Source: Morinoia aosen (taxonomy: Eukaryota; Arthropoda; Malacostraca; Amphipoda; Talitridae). From it: a stretch of DNA of 64,000 nt. Location: NCBI GenBank assembly GCA_030386875.1, contig CM059572.1, positions 38,561,732 through 38,625,731 on the forward strand, written 5' to 3'. Positions 12,346 through 24,640 of this stretch are shown here, piece by piece. The notes under the pieces were generated by a model, which saw only the letters and a list, made by a program, of their open reading frames with translations, did no database searches and was not told where the DNA came from. A program made the position numbers and the translations under genes. Every line of letters begins with the position of its first letter. Position 1 is the stretch's first letter.

Positions 12346-13505
12346 TGAAAATCTCGGATGATTGATTTCTGTAAACCTACCACATCTCAGTCACAAGTAA
12401 ATCCCAACAAAGTGCGCTGACTAGTGCGTTAATAGGACGAACAATCCGAACAAAAAAAAATCAACACTGCACTGTAAACGAATGCTTCTGGATTTCACAA
12501 AATCAACAACTGAAAATTCAAAACGGTGGAGTTATCCAATTTAGGCATTTTCAAATAGAATCAGGGCATAAAAACCAGTTAGCATCGGGCATCCATGCAG
12601 GGTTACAAATGCTGAATGGCCTTTATGGAAGAATTTACCCGAAAAAAACTTAGAATCTTGGTCAGATAGGTTACCGGTCTGGCAACTGAATTCGACCGTT
12701 CACAAACCTGCGAGTCGTTTTGTCAACAAGTGCACACCACGCCGCAGCATGACGCACATCGTGCACAGCTCGTCATTAAGCAGCACTGCCACGCATGGTT
12801 CCCAGGGCCTCCCAGAGGCGAGTCTGTCATTAAAAGAGCCCAGCAGTCCCGCCTCCTTGCTGCTCAAATGGCAATTATTTTCTCAGGGGATAAAGAACAA
12901 GCCAGAGTTGATATATTTGCATAAACTGACGTACGAGCAGTACCACTGCCACCTATACCTATTTAGCAGGCATGCCTCCTATACCTATTTAGAAAGCATA
13001 GGCAGTACCGTTCGTTCTACACAAAAGCGAGGCACGCATTACAATGTCATTTTTCGGCAAGGAAAGTCCGGGTAAAATGCTGAATAGCCAACGCGGAGTA
13101 ACTAGACTAGTTGATTGTGAAGCAAGAAACGAACTGCCTGAGGCGCGCTTGCAGCAACATCAGCACTTGAGATCCTTCGATGTAGAGCGCTGTCGTAAAA
13201 TGCGAAATTTTAACTCAAATTCAGATAATAAATTAGCTATGACTGAAAGTAACTAAATGTGAAATGAACGTAGAGATTCCACGCCAGAACGATCACACAA
13301 ATTTCAACACGATCTAATCCTGCGACATTCTGCTCTCAGAGTTAAATCTTGACTTTCTTCTCTAATGGTATCAGTGGTCTCATCGCACTTTTCGTATGAT
13401 CGAACGGCATCATAGAAAAGGACCACATCTTACGCAATAAAAAGCAGCACACTATGTAAGGTAAAACAATAATAACAAAAACTTTATTACCAAATAAATG
13501 TACAG

Positions 13506-13525
13506 AAATCCTAAATTTAGGATTT
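13506..13525. repeat. Perfect 20-bp palindrome
   Basis: AAATCCTAAATTTAGGATTT, followed nearby by a repeated CAAATAAATG on both sides (13493 and 13531). Confidence 0.95.
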
Positions 13526-14081
13526 ACACCAAATAAATGCTAAATTATACGCGTCACTCGGAATTTGCTTTAAATCAAGCTTCAAGTAAATGCTGAATTT
13601 CAATGAATTTTACTCAGTGAATAGCGAATTAGACAACTGACATCAACTATATACACTGAATGCAGCAGCATGCCATTCTCCAACAGCCTACACACCGAAC
13701 ACACAGTTACAGAAGCAAACCTACCTACGAACTCTATTTCAAACATTGTTCATTTCACTAAACGGTATGCATAGTAAACACAAAATTTCCCCTATCCAAC
13801 AGAGTGAAGACAGAACTTAGCATTTGGAGTCAACACTGGGAGTAGAAGAGTGCAGTAGCGGGAGCAGAAGCCGAGCCTACAGCAGATCGATAGCCAGGAG
13901 CTCGGGGACGGCGCACCCTCGTGCCGCTACCAGCGTAGGCCGCCGGGCCGGGCGTCAGGTGCCGACGTGCGGCGAGGAGCAGTCCTCTCGAGCTCATGCG
14001 CGCACCTCCCTCTACATAACACAACAGTGGCAACTATCTGCACAGGTTCGGAACGGTCACGAGTGAACGTCCTAGGCAATC

Positions 14082-14646
14082 ACTAGCAGTGATGCGAAGC
14101 AAACTCCAGCAGTGATGCGGAGCAAACTCTAGCAGTGATGCGAAGCAAACTCTAGCAGTGATGCGAAGCAAACTCCAGCAGTGATGTAGAGCAAATTCCA
14201 GCAGTGATGCGAAGCAAACTCTAGCAGTGATGCGAAGCAAACTCCAGTAGTGATGTAGAGCAAACTCCAGCAGTGATGCGAAGCAAACTCCAGCAGTGAT
14301 GCGAAGCAAACTCCAGCAGTGATGCGAAGCAAACTCCAGCAGTGATGCGAAGCAAACTCCAGCAGCCATGTGAAGCAAACTCCAGCAGTCATGTGAAGAA
14401 AACTCCAGCAGTCATGTGAAGAAAACTCCAGCAGTCATGTGAAGCAAACACCAGCAGCCATGTGAAGCAAACTCCAGCTGTCATGTGAAGCAAACTCCAG
14501 CAGTCATGTGAAGCAAACTCCAGCAGTCATGTGAAGCAAACTCCAGCAGAGATGCTGAGCCATCTCCAACAGTGAAGCGAAATCATGATGAGCAGTGATG
14601 AGAAGCGAACTCCAGCAGTGATGCGAAGCCATCGCCAGCAGTGAAA
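14082..14646. repeat. 23-bp minisatellite, about 21 units plus degenerate tail
   Basis: Unit AGCAGTGATGCGAAGCAAAC followed by TCC, period 23 bp. Left-hand units carry GATGCGAAG, those after about 14365 carry CATGTGAAG, and the last three are degenerate. Reading frames across it are artefacts. Confidence 0.97.
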
Positions 14647-14897
14647 GATATGCAACAATTAGCCCCTGTCAAATGAAAGAGTCACACGCTAGCAGAACCT
14701 GTAACGATCACTAATCATAAACACTAGCAGAGTAAGAGGGTGCTACACACCAATAATAGGAGGGGCACCAGATCATCTAATACCAAAGGACTGAACCTAT
14801 CTCCTGTAGCTGTATGCACACGGCAAAATAAGTTTGCCTATGCGAGTGTCTCGTGCATTACCAAGACAGAAAAAATGTATACAATACTGCAGAGTTA

Positions 14898-15264
14898 GAT
14901 AGATTAGATTATGTTAGTTTAAGCCTCCCTAACCGCTACAAAAAAGAGCGTATCGAAGAGAGGAAGGAGGATGGCACCATTTAGTATGGAGATGAGAGAA
15001 TGGGGAATCTATGCAGAAAGGTCATAGAAACAGTAAGATGAGATAGAAGTTCATAAAACAAGATCAAAGTTGAAGAAGAAAGTAGTAGGAGCTGAAAAAA
15101 CAGGACAGCAGTGAACCGGAAAAAGATGGTCCGTAACAAAACAAAAACCTATTCTATTTAATTAACAAAAAAGAAAGCCTACCTAACCTTCAGCTCGGGC
15201 CCTCACATTGTCCCCCTGATACAATAGATTCCCATAGATACAATAATTGTATCCCCCTGAGAGG
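14898..15264 (-). mobile_element. Family A retroposon, copy 5
   Basis: About 367 bp with a perfect 13-bp flanking duplication TACTGCAGAGTTA at 14885-14897 and 15265-15277. This fixes both ends of the element; the tail side is GATAGATTAGATTATG on the plus strand. Confidence 0.93.
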
Positions 15265-15345
15265 TACTGCAGAGTTAACATCAACGCTAACTTGGGTATA
15301 AATACAAAAATTAGATTCGTCCATACCAATAATTAGTGCTGAATT

Positions 15346-15515
15346 AGTTAGTATAAAACTCCCTGGCTACAACGAAGGCGATCTCAGGAGAGCGGAGAGA
15401 GAGAGCACCATTTAGAATGAACTGTAGAAAACGAGAAATCGATGTATAAAACGTGCTCCCACACAAAATACCATGCACATAGAAACAGCGAGTCAGAAAG
15501 GAAGAGCTCGTATGA
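15346..15515 (-). mobile_element. Family A related element, subfamily 2, partial (copy 6)
   Basis: ACTCCCTGGCTACAACGAAGG, GAGCACCATTTAGAATG and ATAGAAACAGCGAG align with the tail-side half of the family. It belongs to the subgroup that includes 16798, 23425 and 49500. Confidence 0.65.
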
Positions 15516-15728
15516 TTCAAAACAAGTTAATGCACCTTAGCAAATTACATTACATCTCTAGTGTCAGTTCTACAAACAAATCTTTACATTTACGTAAAAT
15601 CATTATGAACTAAAAACTAGAAAAACTAGAGTAATATGAGATGGCTGAATGAGAAAATACACAAGATAATACAGAACAATACGAAAACTCAAGACCTGCG
15701 AGTGCGAACGCAGCGATTCAGTTCAATA

Positions 15729-15965
15729 TTTGTTAGTTTAGAGCTCTCTTACCACATAAAATGTGCTTGCGCGAGAGGAAAGAGGAAGGCACTATTTATT
15801 TACTATGAAATTAAGGGAACAAGGAATCTAAGCACAACTACATCCTACCCCAAATTCTTTGCGTCTAGAGGCAGCATGATTGAAAGAAGTTTATGCTACA
15901 AAAATTGAAGAAAAATATTATGTGCTGAAAAATGAACAGCGATAAACCGAAAAAATGACCACTAC
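15729..15965 (-). mobile_element. Family A related element, partial (copy 7)
   Basis: GTTAGTTTAGAGCTCTCTTA, GAGGAAGGCACTATTTA, TTAAGGGAACAAGGAATCTA and AACAGCGATAAACCGAAAAA match the core. The other end is missing. Confidence 0.7.
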
Positions 15966-16453
15966 CCAGATTCATACCACATATCGTTCCGGGCTCTTTC
16001 TCAGTAACTACGCGATACCATAAGCCTAAAAACAATCCGCAAAAAGGCAGAAATGGGAAGCTTGTTTTCTACACAAATATCATTTACTCAGAAGTTAATT
16101 GCTCTCACAGAGAAGGCCTGGAAACCAAATACGAGAAAAACTAGACGCAAGACGACGACGTTGTGCAATCAACAGGTGAACTGAGCGTCAATATCTGTGT
16201 ACTCCTTAATTAACACATTGATGACGTTTGCGTGGTTGGTTTGGTTATGTTCTCAGTAGCGGAATTGAAAATCTCACTGACAGCTCGAATACATTCTAGC
16301 CTTTCTAAGAAGTGTGAAAAACATATCAGCAAGATAATATTTTACCTACTATGTTAAAACCTTTTCTAAAAGAGGAAATGACATAATTAAAATGCTTTTC
16401 ATTCGTACCAGGGCGTTATTAACCAATTTACCTGATGGTACACACGTATCTCA

Positions 16454-16745
16454 GTTTAGTTTATTAGTTAGTTTAAGCCTCCCTATCCTCAACAATGAGA
16501 TGTAAAGAGAGGAAGGAAGAAGGCACCATTTAGTATGGAGTTAAGGGAACGTGGAATCTATGCAGAAACGGCACAGAAACAGAAAGCTAAGAAAGAAGTT
16601 CATTAAACAAGAAAAAGTTGAAGAAGAAAGTAGTAGGCGGTGAAAAACAGGACAGCAGTGAACCGAAAAAAAGATGGTCCGTAACAAAACAAAACCTATT
16701 CTATTTTAACAAAAAGAAAGCCTACCTAACCTTTAGCTCAGGCCC
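16454..16745 (-). mobile_element. Family A retroposon, copy 8, 5'-truncated
   Basis: Flanked by a perfect 14-bp duplication ACACACGTATCTCA (16440-16453 and 16746-16759). The minus-strand 5' end is truncated at the TTTAGCTCAGGCCC segment and the CCCTGAGGGG end is missing. Truncation inside intact duplications is the signature of target-primed reverse transcription. Confidence 0.93.
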
Positions 16746-16797
16746 ACACACGTATCTCAATTCGTAGTAAACGTGTTGAGTATTCTACATTTTAAAA

Positions 16798-17110
16798 TTA
16801 ATATCCAAGTTTAGGACTCACTAGCCACAATAACGGCGATTTCAAGAGAACGAAAAGAAAGGACCATTTAGCATGGACTACATATCTATGCACAAGGTGC
16901 GGTCCCGCTCAAGATACTCGACGCATAGAAACAGCAAGTTTCGAATGAAGAAGAAAAAATGCCAAAGAAGATAGAGCGAAAAACGTATGAAAACGAAAAA
17001 AAGTAAGGGACACAAAAAATAGCAGTCCCGAAAGCCTATGTACAGCTTGGTACTTCACTGAATCTCTCCTGGGGATGCTAGTCCCCATAGCATAGCATGG
17101 CATAGACAAA
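16798..17110 (-). mobile_element. Family A related element, subfamily 2 (copy 9)
   Basis: AGGACTCACTAGCCACAATA, GACCATTTAGCATGGAC, ATAGAAACAGCAAG and CTCCTGGGGATGCTAGTCCC. It shares its far end with the copy at 23425. Confidence 0.75.
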
Positions 17111-19107
17111 CATAACTAACCTGAGCCTAGTGCCTATCCCATGTCCTGCGACGGGTGAAATACTCCACACATTCAAACCAAACCGAACCAAAATAAGCGA
17201 AACCATAGTAAAGTAGCAAAGCATTTCCAAAGAAAATTACAGTCATCGTCAAGAGCTGCTAGCCTTGCAGAGCTGCGGGAAATTTAGGACGTTCGTAGAA
17301 TTACAATCACAGCACTACAATCCAAGAAAAAGATATGGAGGTAAAAGACGACGAGCAATCGAGAGCAACTTCGTCGCATTTTTTGTGATTACCGGGTAAC
17401 TTTTGCGGTTGTACGACAAAAGGAAACACTTGAGTTGGTTAGTTAACAGAAGACACGAGGCAAAATAAATACGTTGAGCGTGATTGTGATTGCAACGGAG
17501 TGCCAGCACCATGACGTTCGTTGGAAAAAAAGCCATTAAAATGCAATTCGTCAAGGGACGATTCACATGAAAGCTTCATCCAGCGCTTCATCATTCAGTT
17601 CGCTAGCCACACTAATGGGTGGCGTCCATAGAGAGCAGAACCAAACAGCACGCGTCAATCAAATATTCAAAGACTCAAAGATTCCTACGACCACAAGTGC
17701 TTTCATTTTTTTTACAAACTTTGCTCCTAAATGCACTTCAGTGTCAAGCAAACCGGACGGTAATTATACATCACGAATTTCGAACTTAGAAATCGATGTA
17801 AGAACCATAGTTTAACGCCATGAACATTTCACAGAAATCTGAGCAAATTTTTTGCTTTTACCAAAGCTTATTTGACACGGTTGTCCCTCTCAGAAGTAAG
17901 TTCGTCTGGCCCAAGAGAGAGGGTAGAAGGGAGTAGCGCGGAACTTCCGAGAGCGCTCGAAGTTAGGAAACATGGGCCGCGTCTAGGCTGAGTTTTATTT
18001 GAAACGTGCGCAGCTTCGCAAACTCGGGACACAATGGCTCGTAGGCGTCTCGAGAAACTCCTGAGACGCTATCAAGGCGAATCAAATCCCAACCACTGAG
18101 TTTTCTGCTGCTAAAATAAAGCGGCATAATGTTTGGAATACCTCAAATCATTCTGACCACCTGAACTAGGCATACTTTTGGAATAGCACCAACATGGGCA
18201 GGGAGACAGAACGAGCATAATGAACCATTGTTTTCACGTTCCAGTAGTAGAAGTATTTTAGTTGGCAGCTACGACGACTCTAATGCCCACCGCTGGCCAG
18301 TGTTTCTATCTTGTCACTCCTGCTCAGGTTTTAAATTTCAAGCGCAGCTCCAGCTCCGTTTTGACGCTAACAATGCCGGCTCTGCTTACCGCCTCAACCA
18401 AGAATGGGCTACAAACTTCATCACAGAATTTATTCGCTTCCGAAGAAAATTCTATATCGAAGATAGCAATTCAAAGTTGTTCGTACAAAATACGTTAAAC
18501 AATTAAACCTAAGTAAGTCCTTATAATTAAATCTATAAATAGCAAATAGTCCCCAAATCCGAATTTCGATGAATGACTGCAAAATCTATTAAAGGCTCGG
18601 TCTGAAGCTAAAATTGATCGTGCTCGAATTCAGTCGAATGATATTATACGAAGTAACAAATTGATTTTACCATTTCAGACAAAAAATGCAGGAAGCAAGC
18701 GCTGCAACTGGATGATCTATCTACCAGGAAAATATTTTCTTCTGGAGGAAGTGTGGCTTAGTTTTTCAAAGCTGGGATATGTGTTCTCCAATGAACTGAG
18801 TCTGCAGCACAGGAAGTTGATTTTTTAATATTAATTCCCAGTTTCATAGGGAATATTGGGCTCGTTTATTCCATATAAATTTTGAGTTTCATGGTAATTA
18901 TTAGTCTCGTCTACGCCATACAATATTTACGATAAAAAGCTTCTAACACAAACGCACAAAATCTGCACAAACTTGCAATTTATAAGTCCCAATAATTAGC
19001 TTCACAATTCTCCGCCATTGAAGCTCTAACCTTTTAGCAATTATTACTTCGCACAAACGTTATGTCAATATTGCCCAAAGTTCATACTCATCCGGCTCAA
19101 AAATTTT

Positions 19108-19411
19108 AAGATTAAGATTATAAGCTAGTTTAAGCCTCCCTAACCGCTATCTAAGAGAGGAAGGAAGGCGGCACCATTTAGTATGTAGATAAGGGAATGC
19201 AGAATCTATGCAGAAGAGGCATAGAAACAGAAAGTTGAGAAAGAAGTTCATGAAACAAGATAAAAGTTGAAGAAGAAAGTATCAGGTGCTGAAAAACAGG
19301 ACAGCAATGAACCGAAAAAAGATGGTCCTTAACATAATAAAACATTTTATTTCAACAAAAAGAAGGCCTACCTGACTCTCAGCTCGGGTCCTCACATTTT
19401 CCCCCTGGGAG
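19108..19411 (-). mobile_element. Family A retroposon, copy 10
   Basis: Clean core with a GATTAAGATTATAAG tail side, ending at CCCCCTGGGAG. It is truncated before the GATACAATAGTTGTATC hairpin. No convincing target-site duplication. Confidence 0.85.
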
Positions 19412-20056
19412 TTCCAAACTTTCGAAGGTCAATGAGTGCACTAAAAATTTTACTAAACATTAGTTTTAAAAGATAGATACTAGTTAAAAAAATATAAATA
19501 TCAGTTCTAAACCAAATAGAATGAAAACAAACGTGTTGAAATCGAATATGCACCCAAATTTACAATAGACAGCGGATCATGATGCACCATTGTACAATAC
19601 AAGTCACGCTTCAACACATCCTGGTCGCCCATTTAAATACGGCACGCTGGCAAATGAGTTGACAGACTAGAATATCGCAATGCAAGCCGAGCACCTGCGT
19701 GAACACGAAGATGAGAAACGGAACAAAATTGAGCCCCTGAAACTGGGCGCAGCGCGTGCCAGGAAATACGGCAGGGATGGAGCGTCAGGACCGAGTAAGC
19801 AAGGTGCATAATCAGAGCTAATTCCAGATTTCCCATCTCACGCAGCAAAATTTTAGATATGAGGCAATCACTCAAGGATCCACGCCAAGCCACCAACAAA
19901 GACGGGACCAGTGAGCCCAAGACTGAAGTGTCAACAGAGCCCCCCACACACGCGCGGCACACAGGCGGAGGAGAGCAAAGAGGACACACACGGCAGGCAA
20001 ACACGGACGGCGGCGAGCGCCACTCTTCCAGACACCGGCCTGCGCTCCAGACTTCA

Positions 20057-20300
20057 TCTTGCGTGGAGAGTTACTCCGCTCAACATCTTATTCAATCTAT
20101 CTTGTACAGAGCATCTCGCTCCACTCCACGTCTATCTTGATTGGAACGTCTTCCTCCACTCCATATCTATCTTGCATGGAACGTCTTGCTCCACTCCACA
20201 TTTTATTCCTGTTATCTTACGCGAAGCGTCTTACTCCATTCATCTTATTTCATCTATTTTGTGTACAGCGTCTTGCTGCATCTACAATACGTCGAGCATC
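20057..20300. repeat. Degenerate tandem repeat, about 50-bp unit
   Basis: Segments like TCTATCTTG followed by GGAACGTCTTGCTCCACTCC recur about five times with drift. They keep more than one plus-strand frame open without protein character. Confidence 0.7.
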
Positions 20301-22156
20301 CCTGGGCATCCTGCGCTCTCACTCTACAATTAACGCTTTGCGGACGTCTTGTGTTCTGTGGATATTTTGCCCTCTGTGGACAACTTTGGCTATATATTGG
20401 CATCGTTAGTTCCCACTACCTCTGATAGGAATCATCGTCTGAAAATTACAACGAAGATTGTCCATCACTGAAGGTATTTCAACTTCGCATTCAAGAAGAG
20501 CGTATAGCACTCGCCGTCGTAATCTTTCGAGGGAATTTTTAAAATGGATTATTTATCCCTTTATCACTTCTAGTCTGTGCTTTTACGTTGCAACGAACTA
20601 AGCATTAAAAACATTTAAAAGTGTTTGCATTGTTCAACAAAGCAACCTCCGCATCCCCAGTAAATTGTTCTCAAGTTGAGCCGATTCAATACCACGAAGA
20701 AACAGTGGCGTCATTTCCTCGAACACAAGCCAATTCAGCGTCATGACAGGTGTCGTTTTTTACTTTACATTACATTTGGCATTACGGCTATTCACGCAGA
20801 TATCAAGTGAGGAACCCAACATTGTATTCGATTACACATTAAACACACAGCAACCCATAGGCAAAAGGCACCGTGCTTACTTGCGGTGTGATGGAAAATA
20901 GGGTTCACCGTTTACGAAGTCTCCATCAATCGAAACTAAGGTCTTCTGTAAGTGGCTATTTCTTAATGGTCCTTGTGTTGGGAAGCTTGCGGCCCGAGCT
21001 CAATTAAGAACAATCGATGAACTTGCTTAAAAGCTGTCAGCCGTCTCCGGCGGATGATGTCGCGGACAATTATGGCCGGTGATCACCAAACGTAAAGCTG
21101 GACCTCGTTTGGGCGACGAACACAAAGCTCAATGAATACGAGAACTGCAGGGCGAGTCCCGCACCTGGCCAAAAGGTACAAATTAGTCGCGACGGGCCAC
21201 CGTGTCTCGCTCCTGCACACCTCCCACAGCGTTCAGGGAGCCCTCAACTGCTTTGAGTAATACCGCCTCTTTCTCCTCAAAACTAACAAAAAATAATTAC
21301 AAAACATGAAAAATAATGGAACAGAATGAAAGAATCTTTTACATCGTGTATTCAGGCCCAATCGTTCCGTGCCTCGGGTTAGAGCTAAGAAAATATCTCA
21401 ATCGTCCCATGAAGAATGGTTCATTACGCATCATTTCAGCCTATTTCTTTACAATTGGAAAACTGAAACACATCCCGTACTGCCGAATACAATAGCATAA
21501 GGCAATTAGATAATTTCGTCACTAAAATTGATTTCATAATAAATGGGGCTTATGTCCCACAGATAATTAAATCGTGCAAGTCTATAGAAAGCCGAGTTGG
21601 CTCTGAAACGTTGTAGCACTTGATCTTTAGTCAACATTCCCGACTCAACTTGCATCAAAAGCATAGCCTGCAGGCATCCCACCGACAGTAGTTGACGCGA
21701 CCTGCGTTGAGGACGTCTATTTTAAACGACTAGACGAAATTAGCGGAGCAGAATGAGAGATTTTGGAAATTTCGATTGCTAACATGTTCTGAAACCACAA
21801 TTGCAAGGTACGTGTAATTAAACGCAAGAATTCCAAGTACATGTTTCGGCCGTACATATCTGAAATATCTATTTGTTTCCGATGCACAAATTTCCACAAA
21901 CGATTAAATGCAACAGCACACACGGAAGTTACACTACAATAGGAACAAAATTTTTGACATCATACGTCATTACTATTTCTACAGGAAGTAGTAGAATAAC
22001 GAACTCAACAGCAGGACTTCAGCAGGAGTAGTACAATTTTAGGAGCAAAAGCAGAACTTGTCACAGCAGCAACTGAGTGTGAATATTAGTAGAGAGAGCC
22101 ACAAAATTTCATCAACATGCCTACATAAAGCCCTCTTACAGGTAATAACCTAATTT

Positions 22157-22486
22157 AACGATTAAATTAAACAGCAACTAAGGCGCTCCAAAAAGAGGAA
22201 GGAGGAAGGCACCATTTAGTACTTTAGGGAACGCGGAATCTATGCGCAAGGCGCATCAAAACATTAAATTGAGAAAGAAGCTTATGAAACAAGATAAAAA
22301 TTCAAAAATAAAGTATTAAGTGCTGAAAACAGGACAGCATTGAACCGAAAAAAGATGGTTCGTAACAAAACTAAGACCTATGATTTCAACAAAGAAATAC
22401 CTCCATAACCTTTAGCTCGGGACCTCACATATTTCACCTGGGAGCACTAATTTCCATAGATACATAAATTGTATCTCCCTGAGGGG
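22157..22486 (-). mobile_element. Family A retroposon, copy 11
   Basis: Flanked by ACCTAATTT at 22148-22156 and 22487-22495 (9 bp). It ends CCCTGAGGGG on the plus strand. Confidence 0.85.
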
Positions 22487-22802
22487 ACCTAATTTCAAAA
22501 TATCAGCACTGGCAAAGCAAGACAAAAAGTTTAAAAAAAGGAATAAAATTTTTCAAATTCAAGAATGTTGTCTATGGATAAATAACAAACTAAGAGCTCA
22601 GGAGTACTCGTAGAGCAACAGGAATCTAAGGACCAAAATTACACGTCAAATCGAACAATAAATAAAGTGGCGCAGCCCAATGAGGCGTAATAATTACAGG
22701 CGCCGTGCATCCACCTCAGCACTTCCGCTAGCTGATGCTCCACCTCCCACGGGACTGGAGGACTCCAGCATTGATCCCAACTGAGCCATTATATTCACTT
22801 AT

Positions 22803-22826
22803 CATTATTATTATTATTATTATTAG
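22803..22826. repeat. (ATT)n microsatellite
   Basis: About eight ATT triplets. Confidence 0.9.
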
Positions 22827-22850
22827 TATTGATATTTTTATTATTTAAGA

Positions 22851-22931
22851 AAGTTTTAGCCTCCCTTTGCCACGACAAAGATGTTCAAAAAGAGGAAGGA
22901 TGAAGGCACCATTTAGTATTGAGTTCAGGGA
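22851..22931 (-). mobile_element. Family A retroposon, short fragment (copy 12)
   Basis: About 80 bp of the tail side (TTTAGCCTCCCTTTGCCACG ... GGCACCATTTAGTATTGAG). It is interrupted by the next copy, whose GATTAGATTAGATTA tail begins at once. Confidence 0.7.
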
Positions 22932-23163
22932 TTAGATTAGATTATTAATTATTTTAAGCTTCCCTATCCTCAACAAATGAGATCCAAAGAGAGGAAACAA
23001 GAAGGCATCATTTAGTATGTAGTTAAGGGAACGCGGAATCTATGCAGAAGGTACATAGAAACAGTAAGCTAAGAAAGAAATTCAAGAAACAAGAAAAAGT
23101 TAAAGAAGAAAGTAGTAGGTGCTGAAAAAACAGGACAGCAGTGAACCGAAAAAAGATGGTCCG
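22932..23163 (-). mobile_element. Family A retroposon, copy 13, 5'-truncated
   Basis: GATTAGATTAGATTA tail, AAGCTTCCCTATCCTCAACA, core, ending at AAAAGATGGTCCG. It probably inserted into copy 12. Confidence 0.8.
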
Positions 23164-23424
23164 TCCAGCGGTACCAAACGTCTTAAAAGAACTTGAGTTT
23201 AATCACAACACTTGGAACTTTCGTCCGATGAACGGTGTCGACACTATACTCTTTTTTTACAAGGGTTTATCAACGTTACTAAAAGCCGAATGCTTATGCA
23301 AGAACAAGACCGTTGCATGCAATTTTTAGTCAGCGATAAAAAGTTCAAAATCATTCATACCAAAAATAAATATTTAAATTAACTAGTTACGACCGAAAAA
23401 AATATAATTATCATTATTTATATT

Positions 23425-23745
23425 TTCGTCTTAGTTCAAGGCTCCCTAACAACAAAGCCATTCTAAGACAGCAGATTAAATGATCATTTAGTATACACTG
23501 TAGAAAGTGGAAAATCTATGCACAAGGCGTGTTCCCACACAGGATACTCCACGCATAAAAACAGCAAGTTAGAAAAAGCAAGGGGAAAAAGACAAAGTGA
23601 ATATGACTAAAGAATGCATGAAACTCGAAAGTGGGCCCAAAAGATAGAAGTACCGCAGGCCTATCTATAGCTGAGGTAACCTGACAGTATCTCCCCTGGG
23701 GGCGCCAGTCAACATAATATAAAATAGACAAACCTAACTAACCTT
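23425..23745 (-). mobile_element. Family A related element, subfamily 2 (copy 14)
   Basis: AAGGCTCCCTAACAACAAAG, CATTTAGTATACACTGTAG, GGCGTGTTCCCACACAGGA and GAGGTAACCTGACAGTATC. The best-preserved subfamily 2 member. Confidence 0.75.
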
Positions 23746-23852
23746 AACTCGTCGCCAATCCTGTGCCGCCAAGGGAACGAGCACAATTCGTGTTTACGAA
23801 GTACATCAACATGAAATTCATAAACTATCAAGTTAGATCCTGAGTTAGTTAA

Positions 23853-23954
23853 ACACGTTGACTGAGATAGACTAAACTGAAGTTCAATACTCAACTCACA
23901 TTTAAAGCAAAAATCATTTGCAATTTTATAAACACCAAACATTAACTGGGTATA
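23853..23954 (+). mobile_element. Family B MITE, left half only
   Basis: TTAA then ACACGTTGACTGAGATAG and the first 100 bp of the family up to AACATTAACTGGGTA. A second, complete copy starts immediately afterwards at its own TTAA. Confidence 0.7.
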
Positions 23955-23958
23955 TTAA

Positions 23959-24564
23959 CACGTTAACTGCGATGGGTTAGACTGCAGTTCAGCATTCAAT
24001 TCAAATTTAAAATCAATTGTGGTAGATTAGATTAGATTAAAAGTTAGTTTAAGCCTCCCTAACCGCTGCAAAAATAGAGCGTATCGAAGAGAGGCAGGAG
24101 GAAGGCACCATTTAGTATGGAGATAAGAAAATGAGGAATCTATGCAGAAACGGCATAGAAACAGTAAGATGGGAAAGAAGTTCATGAAATAAGATAAAAG
24201 TTGAAGAAGAAAGTCAGAGGTGCTGAAAAACAGGACAGTAGTGAACCGAAAAAAGGTGGTCCTTAACATAACAAAAAACATTTTATTTCAACAAAAAGAA
24301 GGCCTACCTAACTCTCAGCTCGGGCCCTCACATTTTTCCCCTGGGAGTGCTAATTCCCATAGATACAATAGTTGTATCCCCCTGTGGGGAATCAATTGTG
24401 GTAATCAACTTTGAAAATAGCAAACATTAACTGGATCGGGCCTTCATTTAGCTTTCGTAAGTACGTAAGTATCAATAAAAGATGAGTTAGTGACTGCAGG
24501 TGGGTCAGCAGCACTGTGAAAATCACCTAAGTGACCACCGGTGGGTCACTGCGCAAGAAATGTG
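23959..24564 (+). mobile_element. Family B MITE, copy 3, split by a family A retroposon
   Basis: TTAA lies at 23955-23958 and 24565-24568. After removing 24025-24403 (retroposon plus one target-site copy) the element is about 227 bp. The left end CACGTTAACTGCGATGGG pairs imperfectly with the right-end complement CACATTTCTTGCGCAGTG. Confidence 0.85.
24025..24389 (-). mobile_element. Family A retroposon, copy 15, nested in a MITE
   Basis: 365 bp with a perfect 14-bp target-site duplication AATCAATTGTGGTA at 24011-24024 and 24390-24403. The duplicated bases belong to the interrupted family B element, which resumes at once afterwards. The tail side has three GATTA units. Confidence 0.95.
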
Positions 24565-24640
24565 TTAAATACTCTTAATTGTAAAAGATTGTAAAAAAAT
24601 TTCAAACGACCCATCGATGGGTTGTTTCGCAGTTGGAAAA

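Noticed and set aside
14034..14392. Minus-strand frames of Cys/Leu/His-rich repeats
   Set aside because: Translations of the 23-bp minisatellite in different phases.
24220..24414. Short frames on both strands over family A copies, here and at 1569, 3783 and 24027
   Set aside because: Recur only because the repeat recurs; stops and frame differ between copies and no protein motif is visible.
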